DNA of 64,000 nt from Panopea generosa (GCA_029582155.1 CM055909.1:50160412-50224411), one strand, 5' to 3'; positions 52,672 to 64,000 are shown, counted from the first letter of the stretch. The notes: generated by a model from the sequence alone, not told the origin. Numbers and translations are program-made.

Positions 52672-52938
52672 TGTGTCTGTTTGCTCGAATATTCAGCGTC
52701 ATTTTATGCAAGCCTCTTTCCTGGGATTCTGGAAGGTTAACCAAGTCTAAAGCACACCTTCCCCACAAGTAAATGAAAACTTTCTTTTGTATCAGTGGTG
52801 AGAGACGTGTGACAACGAGACACAGTATCTTATACCAATAACCACGGAGGCTGTGGCTGGGTGGGAATTCGAACACATGACTCCAATATTGATAGTAAGA
52901 CGCGCTACCGTCTGAACTAACCGTTCCTGGCCCGACAA
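52672..52938 (-). mobile_element. tRNA-derived SINE (second family)
   Basis: The minus strand reads ggaacggttagttcagacgg (A box region), tgtgttcgaattcccaccc (B box), then a body containing gtctctcaccactgatac and a 3' part with ggttaacc and ctttcctggg blocks. It ends within ten bases of the Fn3-1 exon donor (52946), so this insertion lies right at the exon edge. Confidence 0.65.
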
Positions 52939-52946
52939 ACACTTAC

Positions 52947-53122
52947 TTGTAGTTCCGTTAACTGTAACTGTATAGACTTCATCTCCCTTCCACATCGACA
53001 TAACTTCAATCTGATACGTTCTACCCGGTGTCAGACCACGAATTGTGTATGACCTATATCTGTCAGCTACATACATCTCCTCGTAAGTGTCCGACATACT
53101 TCCATTTACTACTGGATACCAT
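52947..53122 (-). CDS. Gene 1 exon: Fn3-1, C-terminal half
   Basis: The 176-nt exon, phase 2 in and phase 1 out, has acceptor cttaag and donor gtaagtg. It begins RWYPV after joining and contains the classic Fn3 E-F signature SYTIRGLTPGRTYQIEVMS, including the tyrosine corner, then G strand VYTVTVNGTT. The reading frame is fixed by phase with the upstream half and gives a complete Fn3 of normal length. This is the clearest Fn3 in the gene. Confidence 0.92.
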
Positions 53123-53315
53123 CTTAAGTAGGGAATACAGATCATCATTGAAATAAAAGAGAACGCTTAAGATTTTTTTTTAAATCAAATGTACACTTAT
53201 GCACTTAAATATCAATAACTACATCAGTAATCTCTTCAATGTTTTACGTATTAAATAAAAAAGCAAAGAGGACAGTAGTACACTGTATGATAGCATCAGA
53301 AACTTATTCTAATGA

Positions 53316-53619
53316 CCCCAGCGGTGGTCTAGGGGCAAGGCGGCCGCATCGCATGCGGAAGGTCCTGGGTTCAATACCCGGCCGGATCATACCATAGATT
53401 TGAAAAAATGGTACTAGAAGCTTTCTTGACCTGCGCTCAACAATTACAGGACAACTATAGGTCTGGTCGGCTCAGAGTCACTATAATGTGACTGGGTGGG
53501 GTGTCATACCATGTGTCTGCGGCATTATACTCCAGTGTAGCAGCGCTTATTATACTGCCTCAAGTAAACACCATCGCAAAATAACTGAACACGTGTTGAA
53601 AGTGACGCCAAACAACAAC
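53316..53619 (+). mobile_element. tRNA-derived SINE (first family), copy 2
   Basis: Starts ccccagcggtggtctagggg, with B-box-like ggtcctgggttcaatacc, body agtcactataatgtgactgg and a tail near acgccaaacaacaac. Same family as 40401 and 59478. Confidence 0.85.
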
Positions 53620-53892
53620 TTGATATACTAATGTTATGGGTAAACTTGCCCAAATGTGTACACTACCAATAATATAGGTAAACTTGCCCAAATGTGTACA
53701 CTACTAATGAAATGCAGCAATTTTTAAAACAAATAAAATCCATATATATGATGCAGAAGTAAAATCGTTCGGTAAAAATGATGGCAAAATTGATAACTGT
53801 ACTATAGCGTTACTGGTACAGTAAGAGCATTTATAGCAAGCTTGTTAAAATACTTACTCATATTTCCAACAGAAGACGAAGTTGTCAAAGTG

Positions 53893-56386
53893 CATGGGCA
53901 TTCATGGTGATGACGATGAGTAATATATAAATGGACGGACATTCGTGGTGATGATGATGAGTAATATATAAATGGACGAACATTCATGGCGATGACGATA
54001 AGTAATATATAAATGGACGGACATTCATGGCGATGACGATGAGTAATATATAAATGGACGGACATTCGTGGTGATGACGATGAGTAATATATAAATGGAC
54101 GGACATTCGTGGTGATGACGATGTGTAATATATAAATGGACGAGCATATGTGGCGACGACGATGAGTAATATATAACTGGACGGACATTCGTGGAGATGA
54201 CGATGAGTAATATATAACTGGACGGACATTCGTGGAGATGACGATGAATAATATATAAATGGATGGACATTCATGACGATGACAATGAGTAATATATAAA
54301 TGGACGGACATTCATGGAGATGACGATGAGTAATATACAAATGGACGGACATTCGTGGTGATGACGATGAGTAATATATAAATGGATGGACTTTTATGAC
54401 GATGACGATGAGTAATATATAAACGGACGGACATTCGTGGAGATGACGATGAGTAATATATAAATGGACGGACATTCGTGGTTATGATGGTGAGTAATAT
54501 ATAAATTGATGGATATTCATGGTAATGACGATGAGTAATATATAAATGGACAGGCAATCATGGCGATGACGATGGGTAATATATAAATGGACGGGCATTC
54601 ATGGCGATGACGATGGGTAATATATAAATGGACAGGCAATCATGGCGATGACAATGAGTAATATATAAATGGACGGGCATTCATGGCGATGACGATGGGA
54701 AATATATAAATGGACAGGCAATCATGGCGATGACGATGAGTAATATATAAATGGACAGGCAATCATGGCGATGACGATGAGTAATATATAAATGGACGGG
54801 CATTCATGGCGATGACGATGGGTAATATATAAATGGACAGGCAATCATGGCGATGACGATGGGTAATATATAAATGGACGGACATTCATGTCAATGACGA
54901 TGAGTAATATATAAATGGATGGACATTCATAGTGATGATGATTGGTAATATATAAATGGGCGGGCATTCATGGCGATGACGATGGGTAATATATAAATGG
55001 ACGGACATTCGTGGCGATGACGATGAGTAATATATAAATGGATGGACATTGATGGTGATGACGATGGGTAATATATAAATGGACGGCAATCATGGCGATG
55101 ACGATGGGTAATATATAATTGGATGGGCAATCATGGTGATGACGATGGGTAATATATAAATGGATGGACATTCAGGGAGATGACGATGAGTAATATATAA
55201 ATGGATGGACATTCATGGAGATGACGATGAGAAATATATAAATGGACGGGCATTCACGATAATGACAATGAGTAATATATAGATGGACGGACATTCGTTT
55301 CGATGACGATGAGTAATATATGAATGGACAGGCATTCGTAGCGATGACGATGGGTAATATATAGATGGACGGACATTCATGGCAATGACGATGAGTAATA
55401 TATAAACGGATGGACATTCATGGTGATGACGATGGGTATATAAATGGACGGGCATTCATGGCAATGACAATTGGTAATATATAAATGGACGGACATTCGT
55501 GGCGATGACGATGAGTAATATATAAATGGATGGATATTGATGGTGATGACGATGGGTAATATATAAATGGATGAACAGCTATGGCGATGACGATGAGTAA
55601 TATATAAATGAACAGGCATTCATGACGATGACGATTGGTAATATATAAATGGACGGGCATTCACGGCGATGACGATGAGTAATATATAAATGGATGGACA
55701 TTCATGGTGATGACGATGGGTAATATATAAATGGATGGACATTCATGGCGATGACGATGAGTAATATATAAACGGACGGACAGCCATGGTGATGACGATG
55801 GGTCATATATAAATGGAAGGACATTCATGGCATTGACGATGAATCATATATAAATGGATGGACATTCATGGTGATGACGATGGGTAATATATAAATGGAC
55901 GGGCATTCATGACGATGACGATGGGTAATATATAAACGGACGGACAGCCATGGTGATGACGATGGGTAATATATACATTGATGGATATTCATGGTGATGA
56001 CGATGAGTAACATATAAATGATTGGATATTCATGGAGAGGATGATGAGTAATATATAAATGGATGGACATTCATGGTGATGACGATGAGTAATATATAAA
56101 TGGATTGACAGCTATGGCGATTGCGATGAGTAATATAAAAATGGACGGAAATTGATGTTGATAACGATGAGTAACATATAAATGGATGGACATTTATGGC
56201 GATGACGATGAGTAATATATAAATGGACGGACATTCAAGGCGATGACGATGGGTAATATAAAAATGGACGGACATTCATGTTGATAACGACGAGTAATAT
56301 AATAATGGATGGACATTCATGGTGATGACGATTAGAAATATATAAATGGATGGACAGCCATGGCGGTAACTATGAGTAATATAAAA
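53893..56386. repeat. 41-bp minisatellite, about 61 copies
   Basis: The unit gagtaatatataaatggac plus ggacattcatggcgatgacgat is 41 bp. Sequence variants (gacattcatgg, gacagccatgg, caggcaatcatgg) are interspersed. Open frames on the minus strand reflect a 123-bp (three-unit) translation cycle and are not genes. The array splits Fn3-1 of gene 1. Confidence 0.96.
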
Positions 56387-56853
56387 ATAATAATTGAGTT
56401 ACAACCAGCTTATTAATGCTGTATATACTTATAAATAGAGTACCATTCGGTTCAAACGGGATATATGCACTCGTAAGGCATAACTTCGTGATTATGATAA
56501 ATAAACAAACTCGATATGGTCCCATAAGTGCAAGATATATAAATAAAAAACATACTTGGTATTTTGGAAAGCGATTGGCCAATATACAGGTGATCTTTAT
56601 TCATCTGAGTAACGTTGAACAAATAAACAGGTATTTTATTATTGATTTTGGGGTTTGCAGGTTTAAATGCATGACATTGTATTAAATCTTGATTGAACCT
56701 TTGTAGGAACGATTTACATTCTTTACCTATATCAAAATGCAGTGACAACATCTCATTTGCATTCAGATTTGAATTGACTGTACATTGTATTATGCTATAG
56801 ACAACAAAAATTGATTTAAAACATGTAATGGATGTGACAACAAAAAATCTCAC

Positions 56854-56971
56854 CTTATTTTATAGTTATCTACTAGAAAATTGGTTTGCAGCGGTCCAGT
56901 TGCCCACGTGACATGGATTGTAGTTTCGGTAAATATACGGGTGTTTACGCCAACATTCGCCAACCAAGAAT
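56854..56971 (-). CDS. Gene 1 exon: Fn3-1, N-terminal half
   Basis: The 118-nt exon, phase 1 in and phase 2 out, has acceptor ttttcag and donor gtgaga. It encodes the A-B-C strands of a fibronectin type III domain: TTIHVTWATGP carries the conserved Trp, and VDNYKI is the C strand. The domain is completed by the next exon downstream, across an intron that holds the 41-bp minisatellite. Splitting an Fn3 between strands C and C' by a phase-2 intron is common in this family. Confidence 0.88.
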
Positions 56972-56999
56972 CTGAAAACGGATTTAATGTTTGAATAAA

Positions 57000-59252
57000 T
57001 AGTGTAAACATATTGCAATTCTAGTTTAAACATTTTGCAATGCTAGTGTTAACATAGTGTAATGCTAGTTTAAACATATTGTAATGCTAGTGTAAACATA
57101 TTGTAATGCTATATAAACATATTGTAACGCTAGTTTAAACCTATTGTAATGCTAGCGTAAATATATTGTAATGCTAGTTTAAACATATGGTTATGCTCTT
57201 TTAAACATATTGTAATGCTAGTGTTAACATGTTGCAATGCTTGTGTAAACATATTGACATGCTAGTGTAAACATATTGTTATGCTAGTGTAAATATAGTG
57301 TAATGCTAGTGTAAAAATATTGTAATGCTAGTTTAAACATATTGTAATGCTAGTGTAAATATATTGTAATGTTAGTTTAAACATATTGTAATGCTAGTTT
57401 AAACATATTGTTATGCTCTTTTAAACATATTGTAATGCTAGTGTTAACATGTTGTAATGCTTGTGTAAACATAGTGTAATGCTAGTGTATACATATTGTT
57501 ATGCTAGTGTAAATAGAGTGAAATGCTAGTTTAAACATATTGTAATGCTAGTGTAAATATAATGTAATACTAGTGTAAACCTATTGTAATGCTAGTGTAA
57601 ATACAATGTAATGCTAGTGTAAACCTATTGTAATGCTAGTTTAAACATATTGTAATGCTATTTTAAACATATTATATTGCTAGTTTAAACATATTGTAAT
57701 GCTATTGTAAATATAGTGTAATGCTAGTTTAAACATATTGTAATGCTAGTTTAAACATATTGTTATGCTCTTTTAAACATATTGTAATGCTAGTGTAAAC
57801 ATATTGTAATGCTGGTGTAAACATATTGTAATGCTGGTGTAAACATATTGTAATGCTAGTTTAAACATATTGTAATGCTAGTGTAAATATAGTGCAATGC
57901 TAGTTTAAACATATTGTAATGCTAGTGTTAATATAATGTAATGCTAGTTTAAACATATTGTAATGCTAGTGTAAATATAGTGTAATGCTAGTTTAAACAT
58001 ATTGTAATGCTAGTTTAAACATATTGTTATGCTAGTGTTAACATTTTGTAATGCTAGTGTAAACATATTGTAATGCTATTGTAAACATATTGTAATGTTA
58101 GTTTACACATAGTATAATGCTAGTGTAAATATAGTGTAATGCTAGTTTAAACATATTGTAATGCTAGTTTAACATATTGTAATGCTAGTTGAGCATATTG
58201 TAATGCTACTGCAAACATTTAAACATATTGTAATGCTAGTACAAACATATTGTAATGCAAGTGTAAACATATAATAATGCTAGGTTAAACATATTGTAAT
58301 GCTAGTGTAAACATATTGTAATGGTGGTTTGAACATATTGTAATGCTAGTGTAAATATATTGTAATGATAGTTCAAACTTATTGTAATGCTAGTGTAAAT
58401 ATAGTGAAAAGCTAGTATAAACATATTGTAATGCTAGTTTAAACATATTGTTTTGCTCTTTTAAACATATTGTAATGCTAGTGTTAATATATTGTTATGC
58501 CAGTGTTAACGTATTGTTATGCTATTTTCACATATCGCAATGCTAGTTAAACATATTGTAATGCTATGTTCACATATTGCAATGCTAGTTTAACATATTG
58601 TAATGTTTGTTGAACATATTGTAATGCAAGTGTAAACATATTGCAATGCTAGTTTAAACATATTGTAATGCTAGTGTAAACATATTGTAATGCTAGTTTA
58701 AACATTTTGTAATGCTAGTGTTTATATAGTGTAATGCTAGTTTAAACATATTGTAATTCTAGTTTAAACATATTGTAATGCTTGTGTAAACATACTGTAA
58801 TGCTAGTGTTTATATAGTGTAATGCTTGTTTAAACATATTGTAATGTTATTTTAACATATTGCAATGCTAGTTTAACATATTGTAATGTAAGTTGAAGAT
58901 ATTGTAATTCTTGTATAACCATATTGAAATGCTATTTTAAACATATTGTGATGCATGTATAAACATACTGTAATGCTAGTGTAAACATATTGTAATGCTA
59001 GTGTAAACATTTTGAAATGCTAGTGTAAACATATTGTAATGCTCTTTTCAACATACTGTAATGCTATTGTAAACATATTGTAATGCTAGTTTAAACTTAT
59101 TAAACTGCTAGTTTAAACATATTGTAATGCTAGTGTAAACATATTGTAATTTTCGTTTAACCACATTGAAATGCTAGTTTAACCATATTGAAATGCTAGT
59201 TTAACCATATTGTAATGCTAATTTAAACATATTGTAATGCTAGTTTAAACAT
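57000..59252. repeat. 22-bp minisatellite (second), about 102 copies
   Basis: The unit gtaatgctagtttaaacatatt is 22 bp, alternating with a gtgtaaa variant. Many units contain the palindrome GTTTAAAC. The sequence is unrelated to the other 22-bp array at 24325-31299. It lies in the gene 1 intron between 60130 and 56971. Confidence 0.96.
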
Positions 59253-59477
59253 GTTAAATTATTAAAGTATATATTAAGGTGTGCCATGATGGCGTTGCAG
59301 ATAACATTACGTCTAATGAACACACGTGAGTCTACTTAATAGTCTGGGCGTGCTCGTGCTTACAGCATGATCCTTTTATCAGGTTTTACCTAATATACAA
59401 TTGTTACAAGTTTCAACATTGTGATACATGCTGGTAAGGCTTTGATGCTTTCCATATCACAGCATGCTGCATTATCA

Positions 59478-59752
59478 CCCCAGCGGTGGTCTAGGGTTGG
59501 AGCATCCGCCTCACACGCGGAAGGTCGTGGGTTCGATCCCAGGTCAGGTCATATCATAGATTTGATAACTATTACTCAAAGTTCATTGCTTGGCGCTCAG
59601 CATTTAGAAGATAGTTCGAGTTGTGGTCGAACCGGTGTCAGTATAATGTGAATTGGTGGGGTATCGTACTATGTGTCTGCGATATGATACCCCAGTGTTG
59701 AATCGCTTAAAATACTGTTTCAAGAAGACAACAACAACAACAACAACAACAC
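59478..59752 (+). mobile_element. tRNA-derived SINE (first family), copy 3
   Basis: Starts ccccagcggtggtctagggt, with B-box-like ggtcgtgggttcgatccc and body agtataatgtgaattggtgg, and ends in an (ACA)n tail. It is the most intact tRNA-like head of the three copies. Confidence 0.88.
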
Positions 59753-60129
59753 AAGATGCACCAACTGGGCGACATGACCAGTTACGTGTATTACAATGTC
59801 ATTTTTGCATGTTTTGTATTTGATTTAAAAACTAATTGAGTTTATTTATAATTATTACGCAATAGTTATGAGTTGACCTGACGTTGATGTTTTAATATAT
59901 AATGATATCTTTTTCGTTTATTTATAAAAAAAATAGTACTAGTAAAAAATATATATGTTAAAATACATAATGAAAAAAACATTTAGGTCGCCATAAAATT
60001 ATAAAATATACATATATGCGTATAAAGTGATATCAACATGTTGTGTTTACTTTATTCTTACTTCATATTCATTAAAGCCGGCTCCTTTGAAAATTGTTTA
60101 ACGAAATATAAATTAAAAGAAAAACTCAC

Positions 60130-60222
60130 ATGGTAAACATTTCTTCCAAACCGCATGGTGGTAAAATACAAAACCTCCCTCGCACCGGGAACCAGATGGT
60201 AGGTATGATTTATCTTCAGAAT
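60130..60222 (-). CDS. Gene 1 exon: Cys-containing linker before Fn3-1
   Basis: The 93-nt exon has acceptor attttag and a consensus donor gtgagt, phase 1-1, open throughout. It encodes about 30 residues including SRCEGGFVFY and VWKKCLP, with two cysteines. It joins the second EB/EGF-like module to the first Fn3 domain. No family is recognised; it could be a degenerate half-module. Confidence 0.7.
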
Positions 60223-60599
60223 CTAAAATTTTTATTATGCATTTTATGTACAAGTAAGCCATTTGATCCAACCATTTAAAACCCTGTTTATATGATTTTA
60301 TTGGACTGTTGATACTTATAAAACTATTCTTTGTGATGAAGCTGTAAATTAAGATTGAAGTTTAAAAGAAAATGAACAGCAACTGTAACGGCTAAGGCGC
60401 CGGTTTTTGGTTATTTCAGTTTTAGCAACCTGACATATCACTGGTCATAATCATATGTTAATGATACCAAGTCTTCACTGTTACTCTCTTCACTTTTATT
60501 CCGGAAACTCAGATATAACAATGATTCAAATTTAGGATTATAATTAATAAACAAGAAGCAAACAGTATATATAATAAAAAAGGCCATACGTATGTTAAA

Positions 60600-62040
60600 A
60601 ATGATCCAAAAAGGGAGTCAATTTAAACTCTGAACTTTCTGTCAGTATATTACTATTTGCTGATGATATAGTTTTTATAGCCCCAAATGAAGAACATTTA
60701 CAGTGTATGTTAGCATATCTTAATATGTGGTGTTCAGTAAACAAAATGAGAGTTAATATCAGCAAGACAAAAACTGTTCTCTTCCGAAAGAAGAAAAATG
60801 TTACTGAATTTGTTTTCAGATTTGTTGATACTATTATTGCGATAATTATAAATATATTTGTGTGGTTTTAAATGAATATCTAGATTTTACTGAAACTTCT
60901 AATGTATTAAATGAATCAGCCAGTACAGCTGTTTCTTATTTTGTATAAAAAATGACTTAATATTTTCTATATACAGTAAAATTTATGATGCAAGAATAGT
61001 ACCAATGGACTATGCATCTTCTGTATGGGGATGCAAAAGTTATTTTAAAACTGACACACTACATAATTGTGTTATCAAATTCTTTTTACGTGTACACAAA
61101 TGAACCTCTACTCCATTAATTTAAGGTGATATGGATAGGGAAGCCCCACATATAAGGCGTGAATTTAATGCTTTACGGTTTTGGAAAAAATATATATCTA
61201 TGGACGATAGAAGGTTAACAAATAAAAAAATCATATGATTATTTGAAATATTAAAATAATTGGTCTTCAGATGTTAAATCTATATTTAAAGAAATTTATA
61301 AAGAAGGTGACTAATTCCTTGTCTATAAGAAATTTTCATAACACAACATTTACCCAAGATATTTGTTATCTTCTATTACAACATTATAAGACAAAATAGA
61401 CAAATATAAGAATATAAATTCTCAAAATGAGAATTATATACATGTAAACGAACATTTGAATGAGTGCGAGATATATGTTAAAATGAACCTTAACAAAAAT
61501 TAAAGATTGTGAACTACACAACTACGCTCCGGTTTTCTTCTCATTGCAATCGAGCTAGGTCAGCATATTGGTCTACCAAGAGACCAAAGATTTGGTAAGC
61601 ACTGTAATTTAAAAATTGTTGAAGATGAAATACCTTACATGTTTTGTTGTCCCAAATTTAATAATCTACGTAAACATTTTAACGCAAAAATTTATGAATT
61701 TTGTGATACAAATCATTCCTATATATGTAAAATTGATACACTGTTACAAAATAAAAGTGCAATAAAACCTATCGCTAAGTTTATAGAAAGCCCGCTTTAA
61801 AGAAGGCAAATTTAAACACTTTGTTTCTTTTTGTCATTACACTGATGGATAAATGTTATAATTCATTTTATTTTTTTCTTGTTGTTTTGCTAAATAATTC
61901 ATGTACGTTTCTTTATATTTGTGTTGAAATAATTCCAATTTCGATAAAAAAGTGACTGATAAGCCTTATTAGGCTGGGTATTTCTTAACTTTTATTAACA
62001 TTATCGGTAATGTTGTAAATCTTAACATGTATTGTACCTG
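60600..62040 (+). mobile_element. Decayed non-LTR retrotransposon (LINE), 3' part
   Basis: The plus strand translates, across stops and frameshifts, into reverse transcriptase: ILLFADDIVFIAPNEEHL holds the catalytic FADD motif, followed by NISKTKTVLF. Further on come MDYASSVWG and REAPHIRR fragments typical of the RT C-terminal region, and near 61580-61640 a zinc-knuckle-like Cys/His stretch ending IPYMFCCPKF. Everything upstream of the FADD region is missing, so it is 5'-truncated. It has many stops and is non-functional. It is in a gene 1 intron, in the antisense direction. Confidence 0.85.
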
Positions 62041-62111
62041 TCACTTTAATATATATATACTATTATAACTCCAGCTCTGTACGAAGTCTGGTGGGGATAT
62101 TTGTAGTTTGT

Positions 62112-62131
62112 GGTGGGGGTGGGGGGAGGGG
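62112..62131 (+). repeat. G-rich tract with quadruplex potential
   Basis: ggtgggggtggggggagggg contains four runs of G separated by single bases, a G-quadruplex-type motif on the plus strand, antisense to gene 1. It is just right of the LINE remnant. Confidence 0.7.
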
Positions 62132-62876
62132 ATAGGAATATATATACGTATTGGAACGTTTCTTATCAAGCTCATAGTTCACTCAATATCAATACTTCTT
62201 CTACTGTTTCACCAACACGTTACTTAAATACTTAAATATTTGATTAAATTTTGAATGGTTATTTATCTATTATACAGTCAATATCAATGAAACTATTTGC
62301 AATATTACTGGAACCTGTCTAAAATCATGATTAACTGGCTGCTTTTCTTAGATTAAAGATTTATGTTGGTGAGACAGGAGCCTGGTTATGCACCTGTGAT
62401 CATTCACACATGTCAATAAAACCGTCACTCAGTAGACTCAGTTGTCGCGTCAAGTGGCAACTTTTGTTTGAGTTTAAGGAGAATTATCTCCATTTCAATA
62501 CTTAGACATGTTGCTGTATCGGTGTTACTTTACCCATGTCTCAACAGTTTTACTGCTAAGATCAAAGACATTTCAGCGATAAAGATGAGACATCTTTAAG
62601 GGCCATAAGTCTCGAATACGGTTGAAGGTTCACGACTAAACATTTAAGATAATATTTTACATGTATTTCCATAGTTCATATCGGTATGGTAAAGACAGTT
62701 CTGAGGCAATGTCAGTTTACAGTTTTGAAGATTTTTACGTTGTTTTCATAACTAGAGTGACACTATAAGTTTTATAAAAAATAATGTTAACATTTTCTGT
62801 AATACTTGCAGATTGACATTTTCTTGATTCCCTTTAATCAAATGAAACTAAGAAACATATTAAGTGATTTTCGAAC
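62132..62876. other. Intron sequence, nothing recognised
   Basis: Gene 1 intron between the LINE remnant and the second EB/EGF-like exon. No repeat or exon seen. Confidence 0.45.
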
Positions 62877-63026
62877 CTTCAAGACATCTAAAATCTGGGT
62901 AACGTATTTTGTCTTCATCCTTGGAGTAACCTCCCTTACATGTACACGTGTCATTTATACACTCGGAATTGTCCACGCAACGATTGGTAACATTACTGTC
63001 ACATCCGCTTTGTCCAACAAATAAAA
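62877..63026 (-). CDS. Gene 1 exon: second EB/EGF-like module
   Basis: The 150-nt phase 1-1 exon has acceptor ttacag and donor gttcga (weak). It encodes a module with the core CVDNSECINDTCTCKGGY and a final Cys ten codons or so before the donor, closely parallel to the module in the exon upstream. The joined frame begins with a short hydrophobic VLFVGQ linker. Phase matches the upstream exon (G plus TT) and the downstream exon (G plus AT). Read as an EB/EGF-like repeat by cysteine spacing only; no sub-family can be assigned. Confidence 0.8.
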
Positions 63027-63814
63027 CTGTAACAAATAAAACATGAATTTGTACAAATAGAACAGCAAGAAAACAATATATCAAATAAACGATATTGCTT
63101 TCCGTCAGGGCAATGTTTATTCATGTCTTGATCGTCTGAGATGTTTGCATTTTTGCAATAAAAACGTCTTGAAAAGTTGTGCAGAATAACCATTTGAATC
63201 TGTAAGTAAGATCTGATTGGCTGAAACAGACACACCTTTTTAACGGTTATTTTTTAATACAATTTAAAAATATTTTTTCCAACTGACGTGGTTGCAATTA
63301 TCTTGTAAAAGATATTTGTTAAATAGAAAATACCTTATAATAAAACGAATATAGAAATCAACATCTAAACGATATTCTTTTAAAATACTATGGATCTTTT
63401 TGCGGACTTACTCGTTCGTCACATCACATGATATTACACGTGCATAAATGCCAGATTACTCTCATACAAATTATGCAATATGTACACGTGTATATTGTAA
63501 AACACAGAACACATAAATACTCACGTAGATATATCAAGGTAGAAAAGATGCTGTGCACAGATGTACTTGATGACTTTGGTGTTGACAGCTTACGCTCAAA
63601 TCTAAGTTTCTGTTGGTATCATTACTTCAGGACAATTTCAATATCATTATTAAAAGTTTTGTTGAAATCGTAAGCGTTTTCTTCAAAACATTGTAATTCC
63701 ATATGCATTCGTACCTTATTAATACATAATAAATCTATGCAGCAGTTTATGTCGTACTCCAGTTGAGATGTTGTGTTAATATATGACCAAAATAAAAACA
63801 CAGGTAACACATAC
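63027..63814. other. Intron sequence between the two EB/EGF-like exons
   Basis: AT-rich, 0.8 kb, the only upstream intron without a visible array or SINE. No additional exon is recognised. Confidence 0.45.
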
Positions 63815-63955
63815 CTGGGACACAGTTGCCACCAGCTCCATCACCATTGTCGTCGTAGTAATCAATTTCACATTTGCATTTATCAGCAATGCACGCTGAG
63901 TTAGGACTTACGCATGCGCCATCGCCCTGAACACATGTACCTCCTAGATCCGGGC
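63815..63955 (-). CDS. Gene 1 exon: first EB/EGF-like module
   Basis: Acceptor tttag precedes 63955 and donor gtatgtg follows 63815. The 141-nt exon is phase 1 on both sides and open in one frame. It encodes a cysteine-rich module with the core GGTCVQGDGACVSPNSACIA, followed by KCKC, an acidic Tyr/Asp/Gly stretch and a last Cys. The spacing resembles EB or EGF-like modules of invertebrate extracellular proteins. A symmetric phase-1 exon is typical of such shuffled modules. It is the most upstream exon visible; the rest of the 5' end lies outside the window. Confidence 0.85.
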
Positions 63956-64000
63956 CTAAACAGAGATGAATAAATTAAAAATATAAGGTGACTTAACAGG

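Larger units (their letters stand above)
17087..63955 (-). other. Gene 1: multi-exon EB/EGF-like, Fn3 x4, NTR extracellular protein (5' partial)
   Basis: Sixteen minus-strand exons between 63955 and 17087 join into about 714 residues. Seen directly: GT-AG junctions, mostly matching intron phases, and domain signatures that continue across splice sites. Domain order is EB/EGF-like 1, EB/EGF-like 2, a Cys linker, Fn3-1 to Fn3-4, a Thr/Pro linker, then NTR and a stop. From family knowledge, Fn3 and NTR modules are extracellular protein-binding domains, so a secreted or matrix role is likely. No transmembrane helix is seen in the joined exons. The signal peptide and first exons lie beyond the right edge. 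Introns are unusually large because six carry kilobase minisatellites. Two junctions (51239 to 49511, and 39070 to 35646) do not keep frame with the strongest donors. Function and orthologue are unknown. Confidence 0.85.

Noticed and set aside
53802..56275. Histidine-rich repeated proteins on the minus strand
   Set aside because: They are translations of the 41-bp array; frames shift at each unit and recur every three units.
59478..59540. Functional tRNA gene
   Set aside because: A and B boxes are present but the sequence continues into a SINE body shared by three copies, and I could not see a full cloverleaf.

Overview
The window is animal nuclear DNA: AT-rich, with short exons, long introns, GT-AG junctions, tRNA-derived SINEs, a decayed LINE and kilobase-scale minisatellites. 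The repeat content and extracellular domain repertoire suggest a lophotrochozoan, most likely a bivalve mollusc. This is inference, since no ribosomal or mitochondrial marker is present. No bacterial, phage or CRISPR feature is seen.

Both protein-coding genes lie on the minus strand. Gene 1 fills 63955 down to 17087 and continues beyond the right edge at its 5' end. I could assemble 16 exons (about 2.1 kb coding, roughly 714 residues) from splice sites, intron phase and domain signatures. The order from the N-terminal side is: two cysteine-rich EB/EGF-like modules, a short cysteine-bearing linker, four fibronectin type III (Fn3) domains, a Thr/Pro linker, and a C-terminal six-cysteine netrin-type (NTR) module ending in a stop at 17087. 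Almost every domain boundary is a phase-1 intron, as expected of a gene built by exon shuffling. It is probably a secreted or matrix protein. I do not recognise a named orthologue.

Gene 2 starts at 4529 (minus) and leaves the window at the left edge. It has a signal peptide, a Ser/Thr-rich mucin-like stretch, and then two phase-0 exons of a cysteine-containing extracellular domain.

About half of the window is tandem repeat. Nine separate arrays were found, with units of about 112, 31, 72, 38, 22, 39, 27, 41 and 22 bp. Six of them sit in six different introns of gene 1. One sits in intron 1 of gene 2 and two lie between the genes. Several show higher-order structure, such as a 465-bp 15-mer, a 156-bp 4-mer and a 2.09-kb duplication. 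Arrays whose unit is a multiple of three (27, 39 and 72 bp) produce long meaningless open frames.

Dispersed elements include three copies of one tRNA-like SINE family, several copies of a second family (part of which has been amplified into the 112-bp array), a 268-bp MITE with perfect target-site duplications, a second terminal-inverted-repeat element, and a 5'-truncated LINE with reverse-transcriptase and zinc-knuckle remnants.
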